DNA of 64,000 nucleotides from Cristatella mucedo (Eukaryota; Bryozoa; Phylactolaemata; Cristatellidae): NCBI GenBank assembly GCA_009760855.2, contig WPIO01000099.1, positions 1,470,926 to 1,534,925 of the forward strand, read 5' to 3'. Shown piece by piece: positions 48,156 to 58,899 of this stretch (position 1 is its first letter; each line of letters starts with the position of its first letter). The notes under the pieces were generated by a model. It saw only the letters and a program-made list of their open reading frames with translations, ran no database searches and was not told where the DNA came from. The position numbers and the translations under genes were made by a program.

Positions 48156-48689
48156 ATGAAGACTATCGCTTTCGTCATCATGGCCGTACTAATGATCGGC
48201 CTGGTAAAGTCTGCGGTAAGTTAAAGTCAGCACAGGTGAACTAAACACGTTGACTACTGACACTAGGATATTTTGCTTAGCTTGTAGTAAGCTACGTGAG
48301 CTACAAAATCTAAACTTTACCAAACCAAAAAACAAAAGCATTCAAGCTATTTTTCATTTCAATTTAAATAGTTTTGTCGCGCAGAGCAGTAACTTAGTTT
48401 TGTATGACATCCTTATTTCAGAGTTTTGAGGAAACAACTGACCTGAGCCCAGAGCAGCTTGCTGAAATGGAAGAGGCTTTTAGAGGTAAACTTACATCGA
48501 ACGCGAGATCAGCTGCACTCGCTGCAGCTCTTTCCTTTAAACTTTCGTGCGCGATGTTTACTTGGTGATTAATGAGGTTCCGTCACTTCTCACTTTTCAG
48601 AATACGATGAAAACGAGAAGAGGCTTTTGGGAAAGCTTCTGCAGAGGATATTGCAATGGGCTCCTAAAGTTGCCGGCGCATTGTTTTAA
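48156..48689 (+). CDS. secreted basic amphipathic peptide precursor, family member 3 (intact)
   Basis: Exons are 48,156-48,215, 48,422-48,485 and 48,601-48,689, with GT-AG introns of 206 and 115 bp (phases 0 and 1), giving a 70-residue product. Residues 1-20 form a signal peptide (MKTIAFV start, Lys-Ser-Ala end). Residues 21-49 are a strongly acidic propiece (LSPEQLAEMEE) ending Glu-Asn-Glu-Lys-Arg, a dibasic convertase site. The last 21 residues are basic and amphipathic: two Leu-Leu pairs, two Lys, one Arg, no acidic residue, a single Trp and a central Pro. AATAAA lies at 48,748-48,753. An acceptor (TTTCAG) sits 4 bp before ATG, implying an untranslated first exon. Charge balance and layout match linear antimicrobial or cytolytic peptide precursors such as spider and amphibian ones. 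I recognise no specific homologue. Genomic neighbours give no functional clue. Confidence 0.8.
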
Positions 48690-48747
48690 CACCAGTAGGT
48701 GACGATACGTCCAATCACCGTCAATGAGTTACAGTGCTATCAATACA

Positions 48748-48753
48748 AATAAA
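48748..48753 (+). terminator. polyadenylation signal AATAAA
   Basis: Canonical hexamer 59 bp after the stop codon of the 48-kb peptide gene. Confidence 0.6.
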
Positions 48754-48759
48754 CTGTCG

Positions 48760-49075
48760 TTCAGATGACGCGGAATTATGCTTTTCGGCATATCTAAATA
48801 TCCAATGCTACATGTTTTGATTATACGAGGTAAAAAATCTACAGAAAAACAAAACCAGTCAGAATCTCCGTTTAGAAGATGGCCGTTTATGAAATGCACT
48901 TGACTGTAATGCGTTCAGCGTCGAGAACACCTCTGAGTTACCTGTTAATGCAGAGGTGTAGAAATTTCTTGCAGCTAATTGCAACATTCTTTTAGATAAC
49001 AGCAACTTTACTACACACGGTGACGTCTTAATCCCTCCTTTAGAGGATACTATCACTAAGATCTGGCTATTAAAA
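48760..49075 (+). repeat. 3' flank of peptide gene family (copy 3)
   Basis: Shared with 21,833-22,149 (inverted), partly with 27,505-27,665, and with 60,000-60,390 in the error-rich copy. It ends at a microsatellite in the 22-kb and 48-kb copies. Confidence 0.8.
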
Positions 49076-49077
49076 TA

Positions 49078-49142
49078 TACACTCACACACGCACACACAC
49101 ACATATATATATACACACATATATATATGTATATGTATGTGT
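49078..49142. repeat. (CA)n-(TA)n microsatellite
   Basis: Short compound tract ending the peptide-gene flank. Confidence 0.9.
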
Positions 49143-50060
49143 GAATGGAATATTCATATTTCTAACCTGATAAATGAGCTAAATCGTCGTTCTAGGGGCA
49201 GATTAGCTCCTGGAAAAATACTCACCTGAGAGAAGTCGGGGCTCCGTTGTTCTGCTCTTTTTTATACTTCTACTCTTCTGCTGCACGCTCAGCCAAAGCT
49301 TCAACCAAGGATTTAAGGAAAATAAGAAATACAACACACTTACTGTCACTTTAAGAGCAGTTAACTTTATCTGCAAATTTCAGGTTGTAGAGCTCAGCTA
49401 ATCCTACGGTTTCACAGGAAGGCATCCGTTCTTTACCTGCCGAGCACTTACTTTCTGGCCACCATCTGTCTCTGTTGCTACTGAGGCTGATTGTGCGGCA
49501 GTCGGCATTGACACTAGCTCTTGAGGGAGAATGAGCTAAGCGTGTCGAGACAATGTTAGGAATATCAGACGAGCTGGCACGCAGATGGCAGTTTCCGCCA
49601 CACGAGTAGGCTCTCAGCTCGTTGCCCCGGCATAGGCCCTGGTGCTTTTGTCACGTTATTGCATAATCCGCGGATCTTAGCAACCACAACAACATACATG
49701 AGTGTATTCGAACGAGGATAGCGAGCAATAGTAAGGTATGAACGATCATATCTAATAAGCAGGTCTATACCTGGTAATGTATCTCTAGCCATCGCCGCCA
49801 GTGTGGTGCAGCATGGTGCTAGCTTAGTGCCAGCCCGAAGGGGTGAGCATTTAGAAGTCCGTAGGCAGGTAATTTCGTACAGGCTACGGTCCAAAAACAA
49901 GCGGATAAGCTCCAGACAGGTCTTAGCTGCAAAGGATTCCGCATGCAATGTTTGCAGGCACCGGTTTTCGGAAGAGAATTCGGAAACGACGAGAAACTTC
50001 AGAATGGCTTGATGAAAAGAGGCTAGGCATCCCACCATTCGCTCTTATTACTGTCGTTTA
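49143..50060. other. no firmly supported gene
   Basis: A minus-strand frame of 157 codons (50,038-49,565) is open here, but the matching part of copy 2 (from 60,900) does not keep it and no motif is recognised. I leave it uncalled. Confidence 0.4.
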
Positions 50061-50064
50061 TCTA

Positions 50065-50400
50065 TGCCTCGAAATAACCATAAATGCTTTGAAGACCGCG
50101 CCAATCGTGTGCTCCTAAAGCATGTACCTCACTCCCAACTCACATAAGGACATCCCTTGACTTGAGGATTTTATCACAGGAGCAAAACTATGCCCATCTG
50201 TTTCTCAGTGGTTCTTGACATCTTCCTGCTGATACGTTGTGAGACTGTGTACATTGACCAGCATTTAATTACTGGCAGGGCATTGGCCACTAACCAATCG
50301 GTCAGCTTCCATTGCAGCATATGTAACTTGCCTAGAAAGAGATTCAGTCCTCTGAGGGAACCGACTAAATGTACTAATTCTTTGTTGCTATCATTCAACG
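50065..50400 (+). mobile_element. LINE C-terminal and 3' end, degraded
   Basis: TTTGAAGACCGCGCCAATCGTGTGCTCCTAAAGC, ACATAAGGACATCCCTTGACTTGAGG and the 3' segment GCCTAGAAAGAGATTCAGTCCTCTGAGG are recognisable. Its counterpart is at 61,500-61,815. Confidence 0.7.
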
Positions 50401-51285
50401 TTTCCAAACCTGGGTGCAAATCTGACTCGCTTAAAGTGCATAGCATCTGCACCGTAGTTATTTGTATTTTGATGAGTTATAGTATCTTGAGTTAGATGAT
50501 AATAGAATCTCCCGCCATCTTCGTAGGCAAACAGAGTTTGATCCATATGTTGGAAGACCCATCCTTCAAGATTGCATCAGATGGCATCACTCCACTGAGG
50601 TTAGCTCATAATATATGCCCACCATTCAAAAGCAAATATTCACTAGATGAGGATATTTAAACGACACTTCCTAACTAGTATACAAATATAGTTAAAATGA
50701 ATGGTAAAGCGGGCTTGATAAAGTGCCTTCACCAAACATTTAGTTATTGACTCTATTTCAGTCAAATGTAACCACATGGATAGAAAATAATTTATAGAAA
50801 ACCACATAACTCTTGGTGCTAGTATGACTAATACTATTACTATTATCATGATTATTATAGCCCGGAAATCAAGACTAGTGAGAAGCTAGACGGTTGCAAA
50901 ACCCTTCAAGAGAAGCCAGGGAATGCATAAAAAGCTCACTAGCGGTATGCTTACCTAAGCTAGTCCGAATTTATGCAAAGGGCACAGCTGAAAGCAGACT
51001 CAACCGTCAAAGTGAATCAGAAATGTAGTAAAATTTCATTATGAGATAGTGCACACTCACTACTCGCAGAGGTTACTTAAAGTACTTTTGCGAGCTCGAG
51101 CCGGAAGCAAGGTGCACATCTGCAGCTCTTGTAATCGGCAGGCCTATTCAGATTTCAATGTCATTGAAGGTAGTATGGGTGTTATTTAAGGGCACGTTGT
51201 GTAAAAGCACACCGACGGCGTCAGTTTGTCCGATAGGCAGGTTGATTGAGGTAAAGGAGTGAGGCAACCTGTAATATTGGTAATA
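50401..51285. other. no recognised feature
   Basis: AT-rich sequence, part of the duplicated segment. Confidence 0.35.
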
Positions 51286-51289
51286 TTGG

Positions 51290-51478
51290 TGAGCCGTGAT
51301 GGCACACTAGGTAAGGTGGTCGCTTTCACGACCTCTGTTCCGGGGTCGTGGGTTCGATTCCTGCAGTGGGCGATCCTTTATCGCCACTGCAAGCGGTGGT
51401 GATAGCCGTAAAGGCTTTTCTGTCGCTATACAAAACGAGGCTGTTTAAGCAGCTAGGATTAATTAATTAATTAATATT
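51290..51478 (+). mobile_element. tRNA-headed SINE, best copy
   Basis: The head has an A-box-like TGGCACACTAGGTAAGGTGG and a perfect B-box GGTTCGATTCC at 51,351-51,361. The body has a short GCGATCCTTTATCGC palindrome and GTGATAGCCGTAAAGGC, and the end is a (TTAA/ATTA)n tail at about 51,459-51,476. Confidence 0.85.
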
Positions 51479-52167
51479 AAAAAAATGATCTTAAAGTCAT
51501 TTCACAGCTTGATTTGGAGAAAGTAGTGTTAGGACAAAATAGACATCAGGTTGCAACTAAACTATTAAGGATTGAATGGAAGAGCTATTGGGTTTTGCAG
51601 TTTTGCATGAGTGGCCGGCGATTACTGGCTTACACAGGTAGTTCCAAGTAATAGGTGCCAGGACTAATAGCGTTTCTTGTCCCTTTCAGAGTTCCCTTGA
51701 AAAAAACTTGGGAGTTCTTGAGAACATAGCAAATCGAAACTAATTTACCCGATTAAATTTTTTTAAGATTTAACTGACTTAATCACTTTTCTAGATCACG
51801 TTAGGGCAGTAAAAAAAGAAAGTGCATCGAAATATAAAGTCATTTGCTAAGAATTCGGCGGGAAGTTATTGGTGCTCTACGTGGTCGGTTAAGTCTACAC
51901 TTCAGCAGCAAGTTCAACCCTAGGACATGCTTGCAAGAAGAGAGCTAAGTGTGTGTGTGATGTGGTCGATGAAAAAGAGTACTGTAATAAGGGAGGCACA
52001 CTCTTATCAGTACAACGATTGAGAGGGCTCGCCGTGCCAAAGTGGCAGTTCCTCGAGTAATCGGGGTAGGCTCTCTTCAATTACTAGCATATACCAGATT
52101 TTAGATCACGTTTCATTAAGTAACGAGTGTATAAAAGTACAGAAACTGTTTATACATTAGAAATTTA

Positions 52168-52475
52168 TTCATTACAGGATGAGACTCACAGATACATGCT
52201 ATGGTTGTACTAAATCGTATATTCATTGGCATAACAATAACTACAGAACTTAGTAAAATCCTTCATGTAGCTGGGGAAAAAATACGAGCGTTCTGGTGCT
52301 TCCAACGCAATTATTCTTTACTATATGCAAGATTTGAATTACATTAATTAACCATTTATTTCATACATCGGGAAAGAAATACAATATTAGTCATACAAAT
52401 TCAGGTTGAAGCTGTCTTGAAAACCGAGTTGGAGTCTGTTCCACAATTAATGTCTTAGGATTCCTAACATCGTAT
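52168..52475 (+). repeat. dispersed repeat R, copy 2
   Basis: Matches 11,178-11,482 (inverted) and 63,755-63,995. It extends past 52,410, where the comparison with copy 2 ends only because the window ends. Confidence 0.75.
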
Positions 52476-53025
52476 CGATTTCGACCAATCGTGCGATTGA
52501 AATGCTTCGATACTGAAATTCCGCATGTCTACAAGTAACCATCATGCTGTTCGCCAGCAGTCAGTCTACATAACTTGTATTGATTTGTCTCCGAAATCGA
52601 GATTTTTAAGTGTCTTATTCCTAGCCAGCATGCAGGCATACACATTCAGTCTATTCTTTGTGCGAACCTCTTTCTTGTCTAAAAATACATGCGAATTAAA
52701 AGAATACCTTAATTACCTTGATGTCTATGCTATCCTTGCGAAAATGTGCACTGTGCCTCCACTGCTCAATCCACCTTCCCGACCTGAGGCCTTTAAATGA
52801 TTGCCCTCACGTCACACTCGCAGACGTGCCCTACTAGTTTGCTTCTCTGACTAAGCACACGGTGTGCCCTAACCCTGACGGCCAATGGTTAACAGCAGAT
52901 GTTAAGCTAACTAGGTCTACTAAGCCAAAAATTAAAAAAAAAAGTATAAAAAAATGTAAGGACTGATTGTTAATTGATAGGCATACGTTGACTACGGTAG
53001 ATCCTAACAATCGAAAAGAATAATA
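52476..53025. other. no recognised gene
   Basis: A plus frame at 52,525-52,800 has no recognised motif. Confidence 0.35.
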
Positions 53026-53029
53026 CACT

Positions 53030-53265
53030 TGATACAGTACCCTCGGGGAGCCTAGTCTCTTATTACGCACTTCACGTTAACTGGAGAAGAAGTACGACTA
53101 TCACAAGTTTAGTACTAGCAAGCTCAATGATAGCAAGCATAATGTGCTTATAGTGACTTGCACAGGGCAAACCTACGAGTGTGCTTAGTGATCGAATCCA
53201 TAGCTGTAAGGAGGCATAAGCATACAGAGGACGAATCATGGGATGGCCCACTGAACGCTGCTTCG
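53030..53265 (-). mobile_element. LINE 3' region, degraded
   Basis: Antisense AATACACTTGATACAGTACCCTCGGGGAGCCTAG hairpin segment and 3' UTR motifs. Confidence 0.75.
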
Positions 53266-53600
53266 TCTGCCAGATCGATCGTTGTTGTCAATCGTTCAAG
53301 TAGAACGTCGTGATCAATGATGTCGAAGGCAGCAGACAGACAAAGCTAGGGCAGTGATATTTCCACCATCTTTGCCATGTAGAATGTCGTTGTTAACACG
53401 GAGGAGAGTGGTTTCAGTGGAGTGATTCCTCTCGAACCCAGGTTGAAATGTTTCTGGTATTTGATTCTTTTCAATACGTTCAACCAACTGCTTAACAACA
53501 ATGTTTTCCACATCCTTTGACAAGAAAAAAAGGAGGAAAACTGCTTGATAGTTAGCAAGGACCTCTGTATCTAATCCCGGCTTAAAGCCTAAGTACACTC
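53266..53600 (-). mobile_element. LINE family B RT 5' segment
   Basis: The minus strand encodes FKPGLDTEVLANYQAV, FLSKDVENIVVKQLVERI, QPGFERNHSTETTLLRVNND and ..NITALALS, the N-terminal RT blocks. It abuts the virus-like block at about 53,600. Confidence 0.85.
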
Positions 53601-53614
53601 ATGCATATTAAAAA

Positions 53615-54110
53615 ATGAATCGAGATACTTTGACAGATCGCTTTATGGAACTTTTGACACTAGGAGCCAGATCATTTTTATTTCCATGGAAAGCTAATCG
53701 TCGAGTTACATGTCATTTTAATGCTGAAGCGGGCTCTAATGGTTCTTCTGGTTACAAACAAATATTATCAATTGATGAAAAAACATATCTTTCACATCGA
53801 ATTGCTGTGTTAATTATGACTGGGGAATTTTCTATTCGTAAGATAGATCATGCAGATAACGCTAAGCTCAATAATACAGTTCATAATCGATGGATTGCTA
53901 CTTGCTCAGATATAAAAAAAATATAGAAGACGAATAAAGAATACTACTGGCTATGATTTTGTTTGTTTAAGTTTAAGATAAGTGGAAGTCACATATACAA
54001 GTATATGAATTAGATACCATCTTGGTTATTGCCCAGATCCATAGCAAGTAGCCACTGTGGGCGATACGGATGCTATTCGCTTGCACCTGGGAATCGCAAA
54101 ACTTAATTTT
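53615..54110 (+). pseudogene. phage/virus-type HNH endonuclease with AP2-like C-terminus, frameshifted
   Basis: The first frame (53,615-53,926, 103 codons) ends with the arrangement typical of phage HNH nucleases: KTYLSHRIAVLIMTGEF, then KIDHADNAKLNN with the HNH His and Asn, then HNRWIA. The frame stops after a run of A (TATAAAAAAAATATAG). In another frame the expected continuation follows: RRIKNTTGYDFV, DKWKSHIQV and, near 54,100, AKLNF, resembling an AP2 DNA-binding domain. Such proteins are site-specific DNA endonucleases of phages and some large DNA viruses. The coding style is AT-rich, unlike the GPCR. At least one homopolymer frameshift breaks the gene. Assignment is from recalled family motifs. 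Confidence 0.65.
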
Positions 54111-54429
54111 AAAAGTTTCGCGACCGAAGATAAGCCATTAGTTAGACACACAGATTTCTAATTTCCACATTGTTTCTGTAATTCATCTCTTATTTTTAAC
54201 ATTTAACTGTTTCTTCTTGGGAATTTCCCAGTGCAAAAAGATTCACTAATAGCATTGCTGAGTCTGCATTGTAATCTCAAGTTTTCTTTTCTCTTATTCG
54301 CGATGCTTCTACTTTACATCTTCTGTGTCTCGCTTCAGTTCATCCAAGTGAGATGCTTCAGATTCTTTATCGAGTTTCATTCCTTTCTTTAAATGAACCA
54401 TTCTGTGATTCACTTCTGAGCTTTGTACT
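54111..54429 (-). other. AT-rich stretch, possibly part of the virus-like block
   Basis: The minus strand has an open stretch (about 54,425-54,300) with lysine- and glutamate-rich composition (KKGMKLDKESEASHLDELK) suggestive of a helix. No family recognised. Confidence 0.25.
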
Positions 54430-55270
54430 GTTTCTGAGAGATCGAGCAATGTTGTGAAGCTGAAAATAGGCAGATTTGACTGCCGAGCTGATATGGTCGT
54501 CTAACGAGAGGTTACTTTGGAATATGATACCTAGATTTCGAGCTGATTCAACTGGAGATATGCTAGAATAGCCAATTTTGAGCGTCAGCCTTATCAATTT
54601 GTGAATCACACTGGGTTTGCCCATAACTAGCAAGTTAGTTCTATCATCGTTTAGTTTTAGAAAATTTGCTACCATCCATGTGCGGATATCATTAATACAT
54701 GCAGCAAGTGTCTTGAGAGAATTTGAGGTGCTCGAAGGCTGGGAGGGATCGAAGCAAAGGTTCAAATAAGTGTCCTCCGCATAGAAGTTAAAGCATAGAT
54801 TATACTTGGCAATCACATCAGCAAGAGGCAGAGTATAAACCGTTAAAAAACTGCACCTAGTACGGAGCCCTGAGGTACCCCATATTTCAGAGGTACCTCA
54901 GATTATCTTGGTCCTTAATAATAATATTAACAATAATAATGTACTTGATAAAGCGCCCTCAGAGAACTTACTCTCTTTCTAGGCACTTTACATTTGCTGC
55001 AAAGGGAAATGCAGTTGAATGGTACGTCAATACTCTGGAGTCTCCCACTGAGATAGGATATGAACCATTGCAGAGCAGTTCCAGTGATGCCCTGGCGAGA
55101 TGAGAGGCGCTCTAGAAGTACTTTGTGATCGATGGTATCAAAAGCGGCCGAAAGATCGAGCAAAACAAGCAGAGACACTCTACCTATGTCTGCATTCCTG
55201 AGTGATTAGCTCTTAAGCCAGACTGGAACTTTGGAGCAAGGCTTTAATATATGTGTTCAGCTGGGCTGCT
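54430..55270 (-). mobile_element. LINE family A RT, antisense, inserted in the virus-like block
   Basis: Pieces on the minus strand are NTYIKAL (near 55,255), LLDLSAAFDTIDHKVLLERLSSRQGITGTALQW (55,178-55,025), then after a 105-bp nested insert GVPQGSVLG, a mutated YADD (YAEDT) near 54,760, LKLNDDRTNLLVMGKP and SVESARNLGIIFQS. It separates the endonuclease relic from the tail-fibre relic. Confidence 0.85.
54917..55022 (-). mobile_element. nested 105-bp LINE 3' end
   Basis: AATAATAATATTAACAATAATAAT tail plus the hairpin segment and GCTGCAAAGGGAAATGC, sitting in the middle of the antisense RT. The related copy at 19,150-19,190 is uninterrupted at this point. Confidence 0.88.
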
Positions 55271-55289
55271 TGTTCACTGAATATGAATT

Positions 55290-56350
55290 AAAAAATAATA
55301 AAGAATCTTGGTGATCCGGTTGGTCCAGGAGATACAGTAAACCAAAAGTACATAGGTACAAATTTTCTTACTAAACTTTCAAGAAGAACATCAGCGGATG
55401 GAGATGTAGATACAAACAACTTTTGTTTGATGAATCTCACTAATCCTGTTAATTCTAATGGTGCAGCAACAATAGATTATGCTGAAACTAAGTTACCAAT
55501 TGTTTGGCGAATAAATTGTCTTAACTTTAACTGCAAATGGTTTAATCAATATTAGTAATCCGCCCTACTCAGAAAATGTCGTTCTAAATAAAGCTTACTT
55601 AGATAGTGCTGTTAAATTAAGCGGAGGTACTATCAACGATTTTTTAAATATGGCAGAAAATAATAATACTTACATTCTGAATGATCCTGTTAATCCCAAT
55701 GGCCTGGTTAATCTAGACTATCTAAATAAAGTACCTGACGGAAATGTTGCCAATTTAACATTTACTAGAATGATGGATAGTTCAAATACCACAGTCACAT
55801 ATAGAAATACCCATAGTGGAAGATGGATTATTAGTTTAGGCTTTTTTTTGTTCCTATAGGAATATCTATAGTTGGAGCAACATATGTAATTCCAGGTATT
55901 GGAACAAAACTACTTATACCTTTACCATCTACGTTAGTAGGATTACAGGGTCAGTCATTTGGCGGTTATACACTAGATGCAAATAAAAAACCAATGCCTG
56001 GTACATTTTTCATATGAGGATCAGATCTATTTGACAAGCAAATAAGTATTAGTGTATATGTAGCAATAAAATAAATTTTGACTGGAACGTCATTAGATAT
56101 GCAAGGAACGCTAGATCTTAATCAGTCAGAATAATAAATCTTGAAAACACGGTAGATTCATTAGAATCCGGCATACTTTTTCTGATAATAGTTATCCTAA
56201 AAATGATCATAACCAGATGTTTACACGTAATGTATCTGCTAACTTAAAAAACTATAATATTACATCAGATCTGATCAAAATTAGTGGTATAGCAAATACA
56301 AAATAGCTTGATAGAAATGTTGGAACACGAAACCAAGAATTGATCAGAGA
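55290..56350 (+). pseudogene. phage tail-fibre-like structural gene, broken
   Basis: Successive frames carry a short repeated motif: LGDPVGPGDTVNQKYIG, LTNPVNSNGAATIDYA, SNPPYSENVVLNKAYLD and LNDPVNPNGLVNLDYLNK. This [D/N]P(V)xPxx..VNxxYL repeat is characteristic of tail-fibre or spike proteins of phages and some dsDNA viruses. A Gly-rich region with GATYVIPGIGTK, PLPSTLVGLQGQSFGG and FDKQISISVYVAIK follows. Breaks include a TAG after the second unit, a frameshift in a TTTTTTT run at about 55,840, and an in-frame TGA near 56,015. The composition is AT-rich and unlike the surrounding LINE DNA. A viral or phage origin is inferred; the host range of that virus cannot be told. Confidence 0.6.
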
Positions 56351-56406
56351 AAAATATTAAAGTACGTCGTTTGACTACCACAGGGGATTTTTCTGATTGT
56401 TTACCT

Positions 56407-57850
56407 TCAAAGATGTCGTCAGATAGCGATCGTGTTGATGCAAGCGAATACAATTATCAGCAGGAGAGTAAAGTAATCTGTTTAATAAATAAAATAAATT
56501 GTACCTGATTAAACATCCTATTTTTGCATAGCGACTATAGAGCCTTTACTGCTATCACCACAGTGTACAGTGGCGATAAAGGATCGCCCAGTGCAGCAAT
56601 CGAATGCACGACCTCGGAAACAAGGTCGTGAAAGCTACCACTTTACCTAGTGTAGAATCTGTATAGGAATCTGCCGTCTGTAAATAATAAATATAAAGCT
56701 ATTATCTTTGTCTGCAGGCCTTAGAGAGTAAATCTAAGCTAACTTTACGTTTTTCAGAGAGGAATTTGAAAATAAGACAGACATGGTAGAATGAGGTAGC
56801 TAAGCTGTTGCAGATTAGTTTAGCTTCTAGGTTAAATACCAGTGGCAATTATTTATGAGGATACAAAGAATGGAGGGACCTAAAAGTGAGTGACAAAACC
56901 TTGCAGTGATCAGTTGGGTGACCAGTAGCCAGTTCAATTTGGCGAAAAATGTTGTGATGCTGCAACTGCGACCCATACCACAGACAACAAAGATGGAGGG
57001 TTTTGCACCGGCTATAAGTGATTGATTGCATATACCGGTAGGTTTCTAAGCAGTAAATTAAAGAAGTCAGTACGGGATGTTACAAATGGACGGATGTCAT
57101 ATATGTGGTATCTCTATCTAAACAAAACCCGCCTTGTAGCACTGAGATAAATATGCGTTGAAGTCGAATTTAGTAATCAGACTGCTAGATCAAAATAGTA
57201 ACGTTATTTCTAGACGTGTGGGATGTGCTTCTAGGAATGTATTGAGGTCTGGCTATATTCAGCACAATGATCAATCAGAATCTCGCTATTCATAGAAAAG
57301 CCATAAACGTAGCTCAGAATATTGGTAATCAGACACAGGCGTTGAGACCTTAAAGAATCAATCAAGGCTTTAAGTTATCTCGAAAGATTATACTAGTATT
57401 TACGTTGAACCTCATATTTGATAGCCTAGAATATGCTCTGCAAGCTTATACTCAGTGGTGATGGTAGATTAAGTTACTTCGTGAGTTATGTATATTTTAA
57501 TTGCAATTACGTTACATTTTAATCTACATTTTACATTTATATTTATGTTTTATATATTTAATTTACATTTTAGTAAGCATGCTAACCAGAAATAAGACTC
57601 AGGAAAAAATGCTTTCAAGAGTACCACGTAAAAGCGTTATCATCAAATTTAAGTTCATCATAAAATAAACGGATGCAATTAAATTATGCTACTTAAAACA
57701 AAGTAGCAGAGCATAAGGACTAGGCTTAAGATTGGACGGGTTCCAGAGCACTCCACCATCTAAATACTTTCGACGAATCAAATTTACTTTTTGCAGACAT
57801 TCACTCAATTGATAAAAGTCATGGTTCTTGTTCATTCAGAAACTGCAAAT
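56407..57850. repeat. duplicated block D, copy 2
   Basis: Near-identical to 40,203-41,642. It begins at AAGATGTCGTCAGATAGCG, directly after the virus-like block, and continues into composite C. Confidence 0.85.
56525..56655 (-). mobile_element. tRNA-headed SINE in block D copy 2
   Basis: Essentially identical to 40,325-40,455, antisense. Confidence 0.75.
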
Positions 57851-58890
57851 AAAACATCGGGGTTCACTGATTTAGCAGTGCCATTTATAAAGAGCCCTAA
57901 CGGCTCCCTTCACTGTTTGTATTGTAAGACCCAGGATTGCATACAGTACGACTCAAACCCGCAAATCGGGTCGTGAAATGCAGCGAATTACGTCATGCAC
58001 GTAGACCTAGGGCCGAAGCTCTTAAAGATGGTCGCAACTAACTGCTTTAGGAACCCGATATTCAAATTCCAAAACTGTAAAGCTAAATATTTTCCAGCAG
58101 TTTGTTGCGAAGATAATTTGGAAAATAGGTTTTCGCTATTTGGTTGTTTAATCGTTCAAATACTTACAAACGTACTACGGTTTTCACTTGCAGGTACTAA
58201 CTTATTCGCCGGACTATTGTTGAAAAACTGGCTTTAAGGCAGCATGTCGAACGTTTTGAAAAGAATGAAATATCAGATATATTTCAATAAAGTTTCAAGA
58301 GGCGGCAATCCACCGACATCGGTCTCCACCATGTTAACAATACAATTCTACGTGGCAACGACGACGAGAATGTCACTGCCTTAGTACTGCTAGATCTGTC
58401 AGCTGCCTTTGACGCCATTGATAACGATGTTCTACTTGAACGACTAAGAACAGTGGTCTTGCAGACGAGGCAGTGGCTTGAATTAAATCGAACTTGTCTG
58501 ATCGTGTTCAATCCGTGCAGTGTGAGGGTCTATTTTCACACACGAAACGGGTAACCTGTGTGAAAAAATCTGTCGAGTCTCTCAAGGGTCCGTACTCAGT
58601 CCCTTGCAGTCCTTCATTTTTCCTCAACCTCTGGAAAAAGAGATTAAGGTCTATGGAATAGGATATCACTTTAATACTGACGATACTCAGCTTTATTTGT
58701 CATTCTGACCATCGGAACCTGCTGCAGCAACTGAGAAACTGAATGCTTGCCCTGCCGAAATTCGACCGCGGATGTCAGAAAACTTCTTGAAACTAAATGA
58801 CGACAAAACCGAGCTGCTGCTCATAGGAGACCATACGGGAGTAGCTGGATTTGAAAGCTTTGCTCTTTCAATAGGGATGTCGTTTGACTA
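56720..58890. repeat. composite repeat C, copy 2
   Basis: Same order of pieces as 25,390-27,320, including GCCCTAACGGCTCCC at about 57,895 and CAAATCGGGTCGTGAAA at about 57,962. It includes an antisense LINE fragment (56,850-57,130). Confidence 0.75.
58285..58890 (+). mobile_element. LINE family B RT, degraded
   Basis: Encodes GNDDENVTALVLLDLSAAFDAID..DVLLERL, a GSVLSPLQ equivalent, TDDTQLY in place of YADDTQLY, and LKLNDDKTELLLIGDH. Frameshifts and stops are present. Confidence 0.82.
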
Positions 58891-58899
58891 AGAACCACA

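Larger units (their letters stand above)
48078..52410 (+). repeat. 4.3-kb duplicated segment, copy 1 (clean)
   Basis: Aligns collinearly with 59,343 to the window end. It contains the intact peptide gene, its flank, a CA/TA tract, a degraded LINE tail, a SINE and most of repeat R. Copy 2 spans about 4.65 kb over the same content because of scattered small insertions. Confidence 0.85.

Noticed and set aside
49565-50038. 157-codon minus-strand open frame
   Set aside because: No motif, and not maintained in the duplicated copy; could be chance.
51351-51361. Perfect tRNA B-box considered as a tRNA gene
   Set aside because: No complete cloverleaf visible, and the same sequence recurs with a common body, so it is a SINE.
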